In this document: positions 27,088 to 36,260 of the stretch, piece after piece
How the letters are laid out: the number at the start of each line of letters is the position of its first letter
Position numbering within the stretch: the stretch's first letter is position 1
DNA from: Methylococcaceae bacterium UBA975
GTDB lineage: Bacteria; Pseudomonadota; Gammaproteobacteria; Methylococcales; Cycloclasticaceae
DNA length: 64,000 nucleotides
Direction of reading: 5' to 3'
NCBI GenBank assembly: GCA_002292375.1
Contig: DBBV01000013.1
Coordinates: forward strand, 73,215 to 137,214
The notes under the pieces: model-generated
Told to the model about the DNA's origin: nothing
Database searches by the model: none
The model's input: the letters and a program-made list of their open reading frames with translations, nothing else
Translations under genes and position numbers: made by a program

Positions 27088-27882
27088 ATGTCTACCGTAA
27101 TATTTGAGAAAAAAGAACATATTGCTTGCTTGACTTTAAATAGACCGGAGAAGCTTAATGTTTTGGGCCCGGATATGCCTGGTGAGCTAAAACGATGCAC
27201 AGAGGCGATAAAGAATGATTCACAAATCCGCTGCGTTATTATCAAAGGCGCAGGCGATCACTTTATGGCGGGGGGGGATATTGATCACTTTAAAGCGTTG
27301 GTAGATGCTTACGCAAAAGAGGGTGAGTCCGCCTTACCAGATGATATGTTCGATGTATTGCACGCGGCTATCCTGAATATTCAAACAATGAATAAACCGG
27401 TTATTGCCAGTGTTCACGGTGCTGTTGCAGGTTTTGGTCTTAGCCTGATGTTGGCGTGTGACTTAGTGGTGGCGAGCGAAAATAGTGTTTTTTCCGTAGC
27501 TTATTGCAAAATTGGCACCACGCCCGATGGCGGTATGAGTTACTTCTTGCCACGCGCGGTGGGGCAAAAAAAAGCCATGGAGTTGGCATTAACTGGTAAG
27601 CGTTTTTCAGCACTTGAAGCCGAACAATGGGGACTGGTCAATCAGGTGGTGGCGAACGACGTGTTAGAAGAAAAAACGCTAGGGTTAGCGAATTTATTGT
27701 GCGCTGGACCAGCTGACGTATTGGCTAGAACCAAGCATTTATTTAATCAAAGTTACGATGTAAGTTTGCCTGATCGCTTGCAACAAGAAGCCGATCAGTT
27801 TTACCAAAGCATGTTGAAAGCCGACTTTACAGAGGGAGTTACTTCTTTTTGTGAAAAACGTCCCGCCAAATTTAATGCATAA
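27088..27882 (+). CDS. Crotonase-family enzyme, PaaG/isomerase-like active site
   Basis: A 264-residue enoyl-CoA hydratase/isomerase fold with the oxyanion-hole segment FMAGGDI near 60-65 and GAVAGFG near 111-117. The two glutamates of true hydratases are absent: the equivalent positions are S119 and Y139. Asp147 in GTTPDGG stands where PaaG-type and related isomerases have their catalytic Asp. An isomerase acting on double-bond position is therefore more likely than a hydratase; the substrate is unknown. AAGGAAAAAAAG precedes the ATG. The SDR gene follows after 16 bases, and a MerR operator lies upstream. Confidence 0.85.
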   Translation: MSTVIFEKKEHIACLTLNRPEKLNVLGPDMPGELKRCTEAIKNDSQIRCVIIKGAGDHFMAGGDIDHFKALVDAYAKEGESALPDDMFDVLHAAILNIQTMNKPVIASVHGAVAGFGLSLMLACDLVVASENSVFSVAYCKIGTTPDGGMSYFLPRAVGQKKAMELALTGKRFSALEAEQWGLVNQVVANDVLEEKTLGLANLLCAGPADVLARTKHLFNQSYDVSLPDRLQQEADQFYQSMLKADFTEGVTSFCEKRPAKFNA

Positions 27883-27898
27883 TTAAAGGAGATAGCTG

Positions 27899-28720
27899 AT
27901 GACGACTTTACAGGGTAAAACGTTATTTATTACCGGTGCCAGTCGGGGCATAGGCGAGGCAATAGCCTTACGCGCCGCCCGAGAAGGCGCCAATATAGTG
28001 ATTGCGGCAAAATCTGATACGCCACAGCCTAAACTGCCGGGGACTATTTATACCGTTGCTGAATCAGTAGAACAAGCTGGTGGGCGTGCACTGGCCATAA
28101 AATTAGATATTCGAGATGAAAACAACGTTGCCGCGGCAATGGCGCAAGCCGCAGAGCATTTTGGCGGCATTGATATATTGATAAATAATGCTAGTGCGAT
28201 TAGTTTGACGGGCACTGAAGATACACCGATGAAGCGATTTGACTTGATGATGGATGTAAATACGCGAGGTACGTTTGCCTGCACCCAAGCCGCGTTGCCC
28301 TATCTAAAAAAAGCCGACAACCCGCACGTATTAATGTTGTCACCACCATTAAATATGCACGCCAAATGGTTTAAAAATCACACTGCGTATACGATGGCAA
28401 AATACGGCATGAGCATGTGTGTGCTGGGCTTTGCTGAAGAATTTAAACCGCTAGGCATTGCGGTTAATTCATTATGGCCGCGAACGGTTATTGGAACGGC
28501 GGCGTTGGCGATGTTTTCTGGTTTAGTTAAGGTAGAAAACTGCCGAACGCCGGATATCGTAGCTGAGGCGGCCTGTGCTCTACTCGTTAAAGACAGCAAG
28601 GGTTGTACAGGCAACTTTTTCAGTGATGAAGAGCTTTTACGTGAAAAAGGCATACATGATTTTGACAAGTACGCCGTCGATTCAACAAAACCCCTGCAAG
28701 TTGATCTGTTTCTCGATTAA
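27899..28720 (+). CDS. Short-chain dehydrogenase, HSDL2-like
   Basis: A 273-residue NAD(P)-dependent oxidoreductase with TGASRGIGEA at the N-terminus, NNASAI, and the catalytic YTMAK (YxxxK). The cofactor-loop text AAKSDTPQPKLPGTIYT is typical of the hydroxysteroid dehydrogenase-like 2 group found in bacteria and in animal peroxisomes and mitochondria, where it is tied to lipid metabolism without a settled substrate. The SCP2 sterol carrier domain of animal HSDL2 is absent. It is 16 bases downstream of the crotonase gene and probably co-transcribed. Confidence 0.87.
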   Translation: MTTLQGKTLFITGASRGIGEAIALRAAREGANIVIAAKSDTPQPKLPGTIYTVAESVEQAGGRALAIKLDIRDENNVAAAMAQAAEHFGGIDILINNASAISLTGTEDTPMKRFDLMMDVNTRGTFACTQAALPYLKKADNPHVLMLSPPLNMHAKWFKNHTAYTMAKYGMSMCVLGFAEEFKPLGIAVNSLWPRTVIGTAALAMFSGLVKVENCRTPDIVAEAACALLVKDSKGCTGNFFSDEELLREKGIHDFDKYAVDSTKPLQVDLFLD

Positions 28721-28769
28721 AAATTAGTGGAGAATGGTGCTTCTTGATTTGGTGGGTCAACGGAATTAA

Positions 28770-30035
28770 ATGGACTTTAAAATAGCAGTTATTGGTTTAG
28801 GTTACGTGGGCTTACCCTTGGCGGTTGCTTTTGGTAAGCACTACCCAACCATAGGCTTCGACATCAATAAAGGTCGCATTAAGGCCCTAACAGAAGGCTT
28901 TGATGAAACACGAGAACAATCAGCGAAAGAGATTAGCGACTCAAAAAATTTAAGTTTTAGTGATGATACAACGGATATTTCGGCGTCTAATGTCTACATT
29001 ATTACTGTACCCACGCCGATAGATAACGGCAACAATCCCAATTTAACACCCATTAAAGAGGCGACAAAAACAGTTGCCTTAAGTCTAAGCAAGGGCGATA
29101 TCGTTATTTATGAATCGACGGTGTACCCCGGCGCGACCGAAGAAGTGTGTGTGCCGATTCTTGAACAGCTTTCGGGGCTGCGATTTAATCACGACTTTTA
29201 TTGTGGTTATAGCCCCGAACGGATTAACCCGGGGGATAAAACGCATACTCTTAGCTCGATTGTAAAAGTCACTTCAGGCTCTACCCCAGCCATAGCAGTA
29301 ACAATCGATGCGCTTTATCAAACGATTATTACTGCCGGCACATTTAAGGTCAGCAGTATTAGGGTGGCCGAGGCCAGTAAGGTGATTGAAAACACCCAGC
29401 GTGACATTAACATCGCCTTGGTTAATGAATTGGCGTTAATTTTTAATCGAATCGGGATTGATACCCAAGAAGTGTTAGAAGCCGCCGGTACAAAATGGAA
29501 CTTTTTGCCTTTTAGGCCAGGTCTGGTTGGCGGGCATTGCATCGGTGTCGATCCGTATTATTTAGTACATAAAGCGGTCACGCTGGGTTACCACCCGCAA
29601 GTTATTTCCGCCGCACGGCGCATTAACGACAATATGGGCTCGTTTGTAGTGGGTGAGGTCGTCAAACTCATGGCAATGAAAAAAATCAATATTGTAGACG
29701 CCAATATATTAATGTTGGGTCTGTCATTTAAAGAGAATTGCCCCGACCTAAGAAACACTCGGGTTATTGAAATGATCGATGAGCTACAGCAGCTAAACGC
29801 CAAGGTCGATGTATGCGACCCCTGGGTTAATACGGATGAAGTGGCTCGTGATTATCGACTTAACCTTGTAGAGCACCCCGAAAAGGCTGCTTACGACGCA
29901 ATTATTATTGCCGTGTCGCACGAGCAGTTTAAAGCCCTAGGTGCCAAAGGCATTCACGCATTTGGTAAAGTTAATCACGTATTGTACGACATCAAATATT
30001 TGTTGCATTCAAACGACTCGGATGGACGTTTGTAA
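28770..30035 (+). CDS. UDP-glucose/GDP-mannose dehydrogenase family protein (WbpO/TviB-like)
   Basis: Oxidises a UDP-N-acetylhexosamine to the uronic acid, in two NAD-dependent steps. The 421-residue protein has the Rossmann motif GLGYVGLPLA, the EST-YPG catalytic segment and the nucleophilic Cys in GGHCIGVDPYYL. Resemblance is closest to WbpO/TviB enzymes that make UDP-N-acetylgalactosaminuronate for O-antigen or capsule. No glycosyltransferase, epimerase or polysaccharide export gene is nearby, so its partner genes must lie elsewhere. It begins 49 bases after the SDR gene. Confidence 0.9.
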   Translation: MDFKIAVIGLGYVGLPLAVAFGKHYPTIGFDINKGRIKALTEGFDETREQSAKEISDSKNLSFSDDTTDISASNVYIITVPTPIDNGNNPNLTPIKEATKTVALSLSKGDIVIYESTVYPGATEEVCVPILEQLSGLRFNHDFYCGYSPERINPGDKTHTLSSIVKVTSGSTPAIAVTIDALYQTIITAGTFKVSSIRVAEASKVIENTQRDINIALVNELALIFNRIGIDTQEVLEAAGTKWNFLPFRPGLVGGHCIGVDPYYLVHKAVTLGYHPQVISAARRINDNMGSFVVGEVVKLMAMKKINIVDANILMLGLSFKENCPDLRNTRVIEMIDELQQLNAKVDVCDPWVNTDEVARDYRLNLVEHPEKAAYDAIIIAVSHEQFKALGAKGIHAFGKVNHVLYDIKYLLHSNDSDGRL

Positions 30036-30291
30036 CAATTAAAGAGAATTTATGCGTAGGCTAAAGTCAATAAAATCAAAGGTATAAGACACGACACACA
30101 GTGTTTATAGAAATTATTTTGAAATAATAGCTTGTTGTTTTATAACGAATATGTTATTTTTTTTTAACTTTTACTGGGCCTCAGTAGAGTAAGTATTGGA
30201 TTATGATCTAGGCGTGTAAAGTCACCGGTTGTAGTTAGTATTTAGATCGATTTTGCACATGAATTGCAGATGTACTAATAAAGGGAAAATT

Positions 30292-31311
30292 ATGAAAAAT
30301 AATACGAGAGGAAATAGGAAGGGACCGTTTCAGCTATCAACATTAGCGTTGGCGGTGTCTATGGGTATAGCGGGTGCTGCATCAGCAGATACCTTAAGTA
30401 TCCAAGGTTCATGGCTTGATTTTGAGCCAGGAAGGGATGCTAGAACTTACGCGATTGAATGTTTTGATTGCGATGATACCAGTAATATTAAAGGCTTTCC
30501 TTATAGTGAGCATGAAAGTAATTTTACCGATAATTTATCCGGTGCGTTTAAATGGACACACGAGTTAGATGGTAGAGGGCTATGGGGTTCCGACGACTTT
30601 GCTATCGGCGGTAGCTACTTTAAAGACGACACTAAAACCAATCGGTTTGAATCTTTTGACAGTATAAATGTGGTAGGAACGCCATACGGTACGCTTGATA
30701 GCTCGTCGGGAGACGATCCAAGCAGCAACAAAGATGAGGCGTGGTTTGCCACTGGGGATGTTGAGTTTGGCTGGAATCGCCAACACGGTGACGCGGATGT
30801 TCGGTATTTTGTTGGTTTAAGAACGGAATATATGGAGTATGAACGTGATGCCATGCAATATCTATCATCATCTAATATTTATAATGGTGAGGAGAAATCT
30901 GAATTTTTTGGCATAGGTCCTCGTATAGGTGTTTCTATTAAACAGCCTGTTGGTGCTTCTAAAAAATTCGCTGTCATTGGTAGCGTATCTGGTGGGGTTA
31001 TGTACGGTCACCTCGAACGTAACTTTAATGTAAAGGCAGATACGGATGCCAAAGATGACCTCCCTGATGATAGCGGTAAAAAATGGGTGCCATTTGCCGA
31101 TGCTGAAGTAGGACTTTCTTACCAAATTAATGATGCTACTTCTCTAGTGCTTGGTTACCAGGTAGGTTATCAGGATAATATAATAGCTTTGAGTTCAGTC
31201 TGTACGGATGACTACGACGATGACGTTAAGCCGTATAATGATAGCTGTGGTAATGACTTAAGTAGCGCCATGACCCATGGTGCGTATCTTAGAGCGGTGT
31301 TTGAGTTTTAA
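30292..31311 (+). CDS. Outer membrane beta-barrel protein, Lpg1974-like
   Basis: A 339-residue secreted protein. I chose the ATG at 30292, preceded by AAAGGGAA, because it gives a normal signal peptide (positively charged start, hydrophobic core, cleavage at ASA-D near residue 32); an in-frame upstream ATG lacks these features. The mature part is acidic, with alternating aromatic strands, ends in AYLRAVFEF (C-terminal Phe typical of BAM substrates), and has a FFGIGPRIGVS segment like Lpg1974 pore-forming proteins. Four cysteines sit in two acidic loops (ECFDCDD near 46 and C-x(n)-SCG near 310-325). The substrate is unknown. Confidence 0.7.
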   Translation: MKNNTRGNRKGPFQLSTLALAVSMGIAGAASADTLSIQGSWLDFEPGRDARTYAIECFDCDDTSNIKGFPYSEHESNFTDNLSGAFKWTHELDGRGLWGSDDFAIGGSYFKDDTKTNRFESFDSINVVGTPYGTLDSSSGDDPSSNKDEAWFATGDVEFGWNRQHGDADVRYFVGLRTEYMEYERDAMQYLSSSNIYNGEEKSEFFGIGPRIGVSIKQPVGASKKFAVIGSVSGGVMYGHLERNFNVKADTDAKDDLPDDSGKKWVPFADAEVGLSYQINDATSLVLGYQVGYQDNIIALSSVCTDDYDDDVKPYNDSCGNDLSSAMTHGAYLRAVFEF

Positions 31312-31332
31312 CGATTAGCTTGACGCATTAAT

Positions 31333-31363
31333 AAAAAAGGGAGGCATATAGCCTCCCTTTTTT
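31333..31363. terminator. Bidirectional terminator between porin and sulfotransferase genes
   Basis: AAAAAAGGGAGGC and GCCTCCCTTTTTT form a 13-pair stem around an ATATA loop. It can end both convergent genes; its last bases overlap the stop codon of the minus-strand gene. Confidence 0.92.
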
Positions 31364-32897
31364 ATGTTTCATTATCCAGCATCGCCTGATAAGGCTTTGA
31401 AAAATCACAATCATCGGGTAGCGTTAAGCCTTCTGGTACGGTTTCTTTAATGTCAAGAAAGTCTAAAATAGTTTTTATTTGCTCTGTTGGCTCAGCGATT
31501 AATGACTCGTAACTGATAGTTAACACTGAGTCTGGAAATTTTTTCTTCCAGGTATCTACTAACTCGTAATACCACTTAATATAGTTCAAGCTCCAGTTAA
31601 CATCGTAAGCATGATGATTTGAATTTTTGTAATGGGTAAAATACATGCGCAGCGCAATATCTTGATGGTTCCTAATTAAAAATATGAATTTTGCATTAGG
31701 TAGTGCGTGGACAATGGTGGGCACGCTAGCGACTAGTCCGGGTGTCGTTGTTGTAAGAATGCTTGAGTTGTCGGCACTTTCTTTAAACGCACTGCGGTAA
31801 AAATTGGTAAATTCAGGCGCTAAATCATCAGGTAGGAAAGGCAGGTAGCCAGAAGGTAAGCGATCACCAACGTTAAAGGCGTGACTCGTTGATTCTGATA
31901 GCAACTTACTTTCAAAGCCCTTTTTTAATCCCGGTAACCAGCCTAAAGCGCCCTCTAAACTTGATTTGCCAGATCTTGATGGGCCCAATATATAGAGTGG
32001 AAGTGTTTCTAAAATATTATCTGTATGTGGTTTCTTGAATTTTGTATTTTTTGCCCATTTTAGAAGGTCTTTTTCCCACTGCGAATCATTATGGTATTGC
32101 TCTTTAATTTGTTTCTTAACTATATTGTTTGCTTCGCAGAGGCTGCCCCATGATTTTTTAAAGTCTTTGTTTGCGTGGTAATACTTTGCCAGAGCGAATA
32201 GCTTGGCTAAACGCTCTTCCTTATCTTTAGGTGCAATTTTCTCAGCTATAGTTACGTAACGACGTATGTTTTTAGTTATTAATCGCGCAGGAAAGTCAGA
32301 TAACATATAAATAAACTCATTCGTTTTTTTATGTTTTTTACTAAGAAATTTTTCTATTAACTGTAACCCTTGCTGGTACTCACCAATACGCTTATAGCAT
32401 TCAATTAATTTGAGTGCGGCTTGAGCACTATCAGGTTTTGACTTCAAGCATTTTTTAAATTCAACGATAGCTTCCTGGTAACGATCTGTTTTAAATAAAA
32501 GGTTTCCTTTGTTGAAGTAATGAACATCAGAGTGTTTTTTCAGCCCAAGTTTATTTCCGACGGCTTCTATATCAGCAGAAAGTTTTCGACCAGTTTCAAA
32601 CATCCCTAACTCAAAGGCCAAGGCTTCTAGGTTCAGCATGGAGTAATAGTCAAGATTATCACCGCCAAGAGCAATGCTTAGGTGTTCAAAAGCTAAATAG
32701 AAACGTTTTTGCCCAATATAAAGCCCCGCCAGCCCCCTGTGGGCTGCGTAATATTCAGGAAATTGAAGTAACAATTGTTTGTAAGCATTTTCAGCAGTAT
32801 CTTTCTGTCCATTATTTGCAAGAGCTTTAGCGTTAGACAGTAACTTGTAGGCTGCGTTTATTTCAGTGCGGGTATAAAAGACTTTCTTGTCGGCCAT
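31362..32897 (-). CDS. TPR-containing sulfotransferase
   Basis: A 511-residue protein joining N-terminal tetratricopeptide repeats (about 10-270) to a PAPS-dependent sulfotransferase domain (about 290-500). The 5'-phosphosulfate loop reads GPSRSGKSSLE, and the 3'-phosphate segment is FLIRNHQDIALRMYFTHYK. There is no signal peptide, so the enzyme is cytoplasmic. Such fusions occur in many marine proteobacteria and their acceptors (protein, polysaccharide or lipid) are mostly unknown. It stands alone, transcribed toward the porin gene, and its coding sequence is visibly richer in A and T than the flanking housekeeping genes. Confidence 0.85.
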   Translation of the reverse strand: MADKKVFYTRTEINAAYKLLSNAKALANNGQKDTAENAYKQLLLQFPEYYAAHRGLAGLYIGQKRFYLAFEHLSIALGGDNLDYYSMLNLEALAFELGMFETGRKLSADIEAVGNKLGLKKHSDVHYFNKGNLLFKTDRYQEAIVEFKKCLKSKPDSAQAALKLIECYKRIGEYQQGLQLIEKFLSKKHKKTNEFIYMLSDFPARLITKNIRRYVTIAEKIAPKDKEERLAKLFALAKYYHANKDFKKSWGSLCEANNIVKKQIKEQYHNDSQWEKDLLKWAKNTKFKKPHTDNILETLPLYILGPSRSGKSSLEGALGWLPGLKKGFESKLLSESTSHAFNVGDRLPSGYLPFLPDDLAPEFTNFYRSAFKESADNSSILTTTTPGLVASVPTIVHALPNAKFIFLIRNHQDIALRMYFTHYKNSNHHAYDVNWSLNYIKWYYELVDTWKKKFPDSVLTISYESLIAEPTEQIKTILDFLDIKETVPEGLTLPDDCDFSKPYQAMLDNET

Positions 32898-33085
32898 TAG
32901 GTTTCCTTAAAAATTAATGCTGCTTAAACGAAAGTTGTAATCCAAACGATCTAAAGGGAGGGTTGAATTTTATCATTTAATCAAGCACTTAATATAAAGC
33001 CTGTAGTAAGTTGTTAATTAAATACAGTAGATTTAGGCAATAATCAGAGTGATTTTTGAGTGCATATCCTTAATAACTATTTTTA

Positions 33086-33172
33086 TGGTGCCCAGGAGAG
33101 GACTTGAACCTCCACGGCCATAAGGCCACTAGCACCTGAAGCTAGCGTGTCTACCAATTTCACCACCTGGGC
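33086..33172 (-). tRNA. tRNA-Leu (anticodon CAG)
   Basis: Read on the minus strand, the 87 bases run from GCCCAGG at 33172 to an encoded CCA at 33086. They have the AAATTGGTAGACACGC D-arm of leucine tRNAs, an anticodon loop TTCAGGT between CTAGC and GCTAG, a long variable arm (GGCCTTATGGCC) and a T-arm GGTTCAAGTCC. The acceptor stem GCCCAGG/CCTGGGC pairs perfectly. Confidence 0.95.
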
Positions 33173-33218
33173 AATCACCTGCATAATGTGTTGCAAACTC
33201 TACTAATGGGTATTAGGC

Positions 33219-35477
33219 TTGTCAACTCTATTCCCTATTGTTACATGTGTTGTGCCTAAAAAGAAAACGATCAAATTAAACCCAAATAAAGAAAGCAACG
33301 AGCTAGGCGATGCAGCATCCATTAGCCGAACGCAATTGCTCGCCTTTCTAGCCGAACAAAAAACGCCGATGGCTTGGGTGGATATTATATCGGGACTGGC
33401 GGTAACGACTAAACGGGGTAAGAAAGCCTTGTCTGGACAATTATCGGCAATGTTGCGTTCGGGTGAGTTACTGTTTAATCGTAAAGAGCAGTATTGCTTG
33501 GCGCAAAACAGTGACCTTGAAACAGGCGTGGTGATCGGCCACGCAGACGGGTTCGGCTTTTTAAAGTGCGACAAAGGTGGTGATGATTTATTTATTCCGC
33601 CAAGAGAAATGCGGGCGTTGTTGAACGGCGATCGTGTGGTAGCTAGCCGTGGTGGTGTTAACCGGCAAGGCAAAACCGAGGCGCGGATTGTTGAGGTGCT
33701 TGAACGACGAATAAAAACCGTGGTGGGTCGCTTTTTTGACGTGATGGGCGTTTTTCACCTAGAAGCCGAAAATAAACGTATTTTCCAACATATTTTTATC
33801 CCCCCTGATTTAACGCTAGGTGCTAAGGATGGGCAAATTGTTATGGCTCAGATTACCCGATACCCATCTGCGCGTACACAGGCGATCGGTAAGGTGATTG
33901 AGGTGATGGGTGACCATATGGCGCCGGGTATGGAAATCGACATGGCGATACGCTCATATGATCTTCCGCATGAGTGGTCACAGGCAGTGCTGGATGAGGC
34001 GCAAGCCTATTCGGTGGATGTCGATGATGTGGATTTAAGCGACCGTAAAGACCTGCGAAAACTCCCGTTTGTAACGATAGACGGTGCCGATGCACGTGAT
34101 TTTGACGATGCGGTGTATTGTAAAAAAACAGCAAAAGGCTGGACGTTATCGGTAGCTATTGCCGACGTGGCGTATTATGTCAGGCCTGATTCGGCCATTG
34201 ACCGGGAAGCCTACGAGCGCGGAAACTCGGTTTATTTTCCAGAGCAAGTCATTCCCATGTTGCCGGAGGTGTTATCGAACGGGCTGTGTAGTCTAAACCC
34301 GCACGTTGATCGTTTGTGCATGGTGTGTGAGATGCGAATTGACACATCCGGCCAAGTCACGGGATCAACATTTTATCAGGGCTTAATGCATTCGCACGCG
34401 CGTTTAACTTATGATGAAGTCGGTGCTATTTTTGATCAATCTGCACCTGAACTGGTGTTAAAACACAAAAAACTGCTACCCCAGTTAGATGAGCTGCGTA
34501 AGCTATACCATGTACTAAAACAGGCTGCCGACGATCGAGGGGCGCTTGAGTTTGATACCTTTGAAACAGGTTTTGTATTTGATGAAGCGCGCAAAATAAA
34601 AGCTATCGAACCGTTGGTTCGCCATGATGCGCATCGCTTAATCGAGGTGTGTATGATTGCAGCGAACGCCGCCACAGCTCGCTTTTTGGTGAAGAATAAA
34701 ATACCTAATCTATTGCGTGTGCATGATGGGCCTAGCGCCGAAAGGTTACAGAAGCTCAGGGACTTTTTGGCAGAACTAGGCCTTAGCCTTGATGGTGGGG
34801 ATGAACCCGAGCCGCATCACTTTAAAGCATTAATTCATCGCGTTAAAGACCGAGCGGATGCACATTTAATAGAAACAGTAACCTTGCGTACAATGTCGCA
34901 AGCCATGTATAGCCCTGAACAAAAAGGGCATTTCGGTTTGGCTTTAGACTTGTATGCGCACTTTACTTCGCCGATTCGTCGTTACCCCGATTTATTAACC
35001 CATCGCGCGATCAAACATATTATTGCGGGATTAAAACCGGAAAAATTCAACTATTCAGCGACGGACATGGTGTCGTTTGGTGAGCACTGTTCGCAGTGTA
35101 ATCGGCGTGCGGATGAGGCCACTCGTGATGTTGAAAGCTGGCTGAAATGCGAGTTTATGTCGGATAAGGTGGGTCAAGAGTTCGATGGTGTGGTGTCCTC
35201 GGTGACGTCTTTCGGTTTATTTGTCGAACTGAAAAGCGTTTACATTGACGGTTTGATTCACGTGACGGCGTTGGGTGATGACTATTACCATTTTGATGCC
35301 GTTAAGCACAGGCTGCTTGGCGAACGAAGTAACAAAGCCTACCGACTGGGTGATGAGCTAAAGGTTAAGGTGGTTAAGGTAAATTTGGACGACAAAAAAA
35401 TAGATTTAGCGTTGGTTGATAGTGGCGCAAAAAAGAAACGGTCGGGGTTTAAGTCCAGCAGAAGGAAAAAACGTTAA
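33219..35477 (+). CDS. rnr: Ribonuclease R
   Basis: Processive 3'-5' exoribonuclease able to degrade structured RNA. The 752 residues contain an N-terminal winged helix, cold-shock domains (about 95-240), the RNB catalytic domain with DGADARDFDDA holding the metal-binding aspartates near 290-300, a C-terminal S1 domain (about 650-725) and a Lys/Arg-rich tail. The start is uncertain: the TTG at 33219 has little ribosome-site support, and the GTG at 33252, giving VPKKKTIKLN, resembles the usual MPKKK-like start and would leave 741 residues. It is followed by rlmB with a TAATG overlap. Confidence 0.95.
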   Translation: MSTLFPIVTCVVPKKKTIKLNPNKESNELGDAASISRTQLLAFLAEQKTPMAWVDIISGLAVTTKRGKKALSGQLSAMLRSGELLFNRKEQYCLAQNSDLETGVVIGHADGFGFLKCDKGGDDLFIPPREMRALLNGDRVVASRGGVNRQGKTEARIVEVLERRIKTVVGRFFDVMGVFHLEAENKRIFQHIFIPPDLTLGAKDGQIVMAQITRYPSARTQAIGKVIEVMGDHMAPGMEIDMAIRSYDLPHEWSQAVLDEAQAYSVDVDDVDLSDRKDLRKLPFVTIDGADARDFDDAVYCKKTAKGWTLSVAIADVAYYVRPDSAIDREAYERGNSVYFPEQVIPMLPEVLSNGLCSLNPHVDRLCMVCEMRIDTSGQVTGSTFYQGLMHSHARLTYDEVGAIFDQSAPELVLKHKKLLPQLDELRKLYHVLKQAADDRGALEFDTFETGFVFDEARKIKAIEPLVRHDAHRLIEVCMIAANAATARFLVKNKIPNLLRVHDGPSAERLQKLRDFLAELGLSLDGGDEPEPHHFKALIHRVKDRADAHLIETVTLRTMSQAMYSPEQKGHFGLALDLYAHFTSPIRRYPDLLTHRAIKHIIAGLKPEKFNYSATDMVSFGEHCSQCNRRADEATRDVESWLKCEFMSDKVGQEFDGVVSSVTSFGLFVELKSVYIDGLIHVTALGDDYYHFDAVKHRLLGERSNKAYRLGDELKVKVVKVNLDDKKIDLALVDSGAKKKRSGFKSSRRKKR

Positions 35478-36226
35478 TGGCTGAGTCGCATACGGTTTAT
35501 GGCCTTCATGCGGTCACGGCTTTACTCGAAAGAGGATCGGACCGCATTATTAATGTTTGGCTAGACGACGAGCGTAGTGATGCCAAGCTGAATGAAATCA
35601 AAACAAACGTTGAAAAACTGGGTTTGCGCTACGACAGCGTCAATAAAAAAACCTTGGAAAAGCTCGCTTCAGGTGGTAATCATCAAGGTGTCGTTATGAT
35701 GGTCAAGTTGCCACAGGAACTGAGCGAAGAGGCATTAAAAAAGGTCGTTAAGCAACGGCAAGGCGATGCATTTTACTTAGTGCTCGACCAAGTAACCGAC
35801 CCGCATAATTTGGGTGCGTGTATGCGGACTGCATTGGCGGCGGGGGTTCAAGGGGTTATTGTTCCCAAGGATAATGCTTGTCGATTAAACGCGACGGTGT
35901 GCAAGGTAGCTAGCGGCGCAGCGGAATTTTTACCGGTTTATCGGGTGACTAATTTAGCCCGTACACTTGGCTGGTTAAAAACCGAAGGGGTGTGGTTAAG
36001 TGGTGCCGCGGGTGAGGCGCCAAAAGACGTTTTTAGTGCAGAGTTAACGGGGTCAGTCGCTATTGTGATGGGCGCAGAAGGCAAAGGTCTTCGGCAATTA
36101 ACCAAACAGCAATGTGATCAATTAGTTAAAATCCCTATGGTGAACGGCGTGGAAAGTCTCAATGTCTCTGTTGCAACGGGGGTTATCTTGTTTGAGGTTG
36201 TTAGGCAAAACCAAGTCAGCTTATAA
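35477..36226 (+). CDS. rlmB: 23S rRNA (guanosine-2'-O)-methyltransferase RlmB
   Basis: SpoU-family knotted methyltransferase that modifies G2251 in the ribosomal P-loop of 23S rRNA. The 249 residues show the N-terminal substrate-binding domain (GLHAVTALLERG), motif 1 TDPHNLGACMRTA, motif 2 VMGAEGKGLR and motif 3 IPMVNGVESLNVSVA. The ATG overlaps the rnr stop, and the rnr-rlmB order is conserved in gammaproteobacteria. Confidence 0.97.
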   Translation: MAESHTVYGLHAVTALLERGSDRIINVWLDDERSDAKLNEIKTNVEKLGLRYDSVNKKTLEKLASGGNHQGVVMMVKLPQELSEEALKKVVKQRQGDAFYLVLDQVTDPHNLGACMRTALAAGVQGVIVPKDNACRLNATVCKVASGAAEFLPVYRVTNLARTLGWLKTEGVWLSGAAGEAPKDVFSAELTGSVAIVMGAEGKGLRQLTKQQCDQLVKIPMVNGVESLNVSVATGVILFEVVRQNQVSL

Positions 36227-36260
36227 TTAATTATATTACTAACCACTAATTCAAACCCGT

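Noticed and set aside
30150..30200. Imperfect palindrome around TTTACTGGGCCTCAGTAGAGTA upstream of the porin gene (about 30168-30193) as an operator
   Set aside because: The arms mismatch and are offset by one base, no second copy occurs in the window and no regulator is adjacent, so it cannot be supported.
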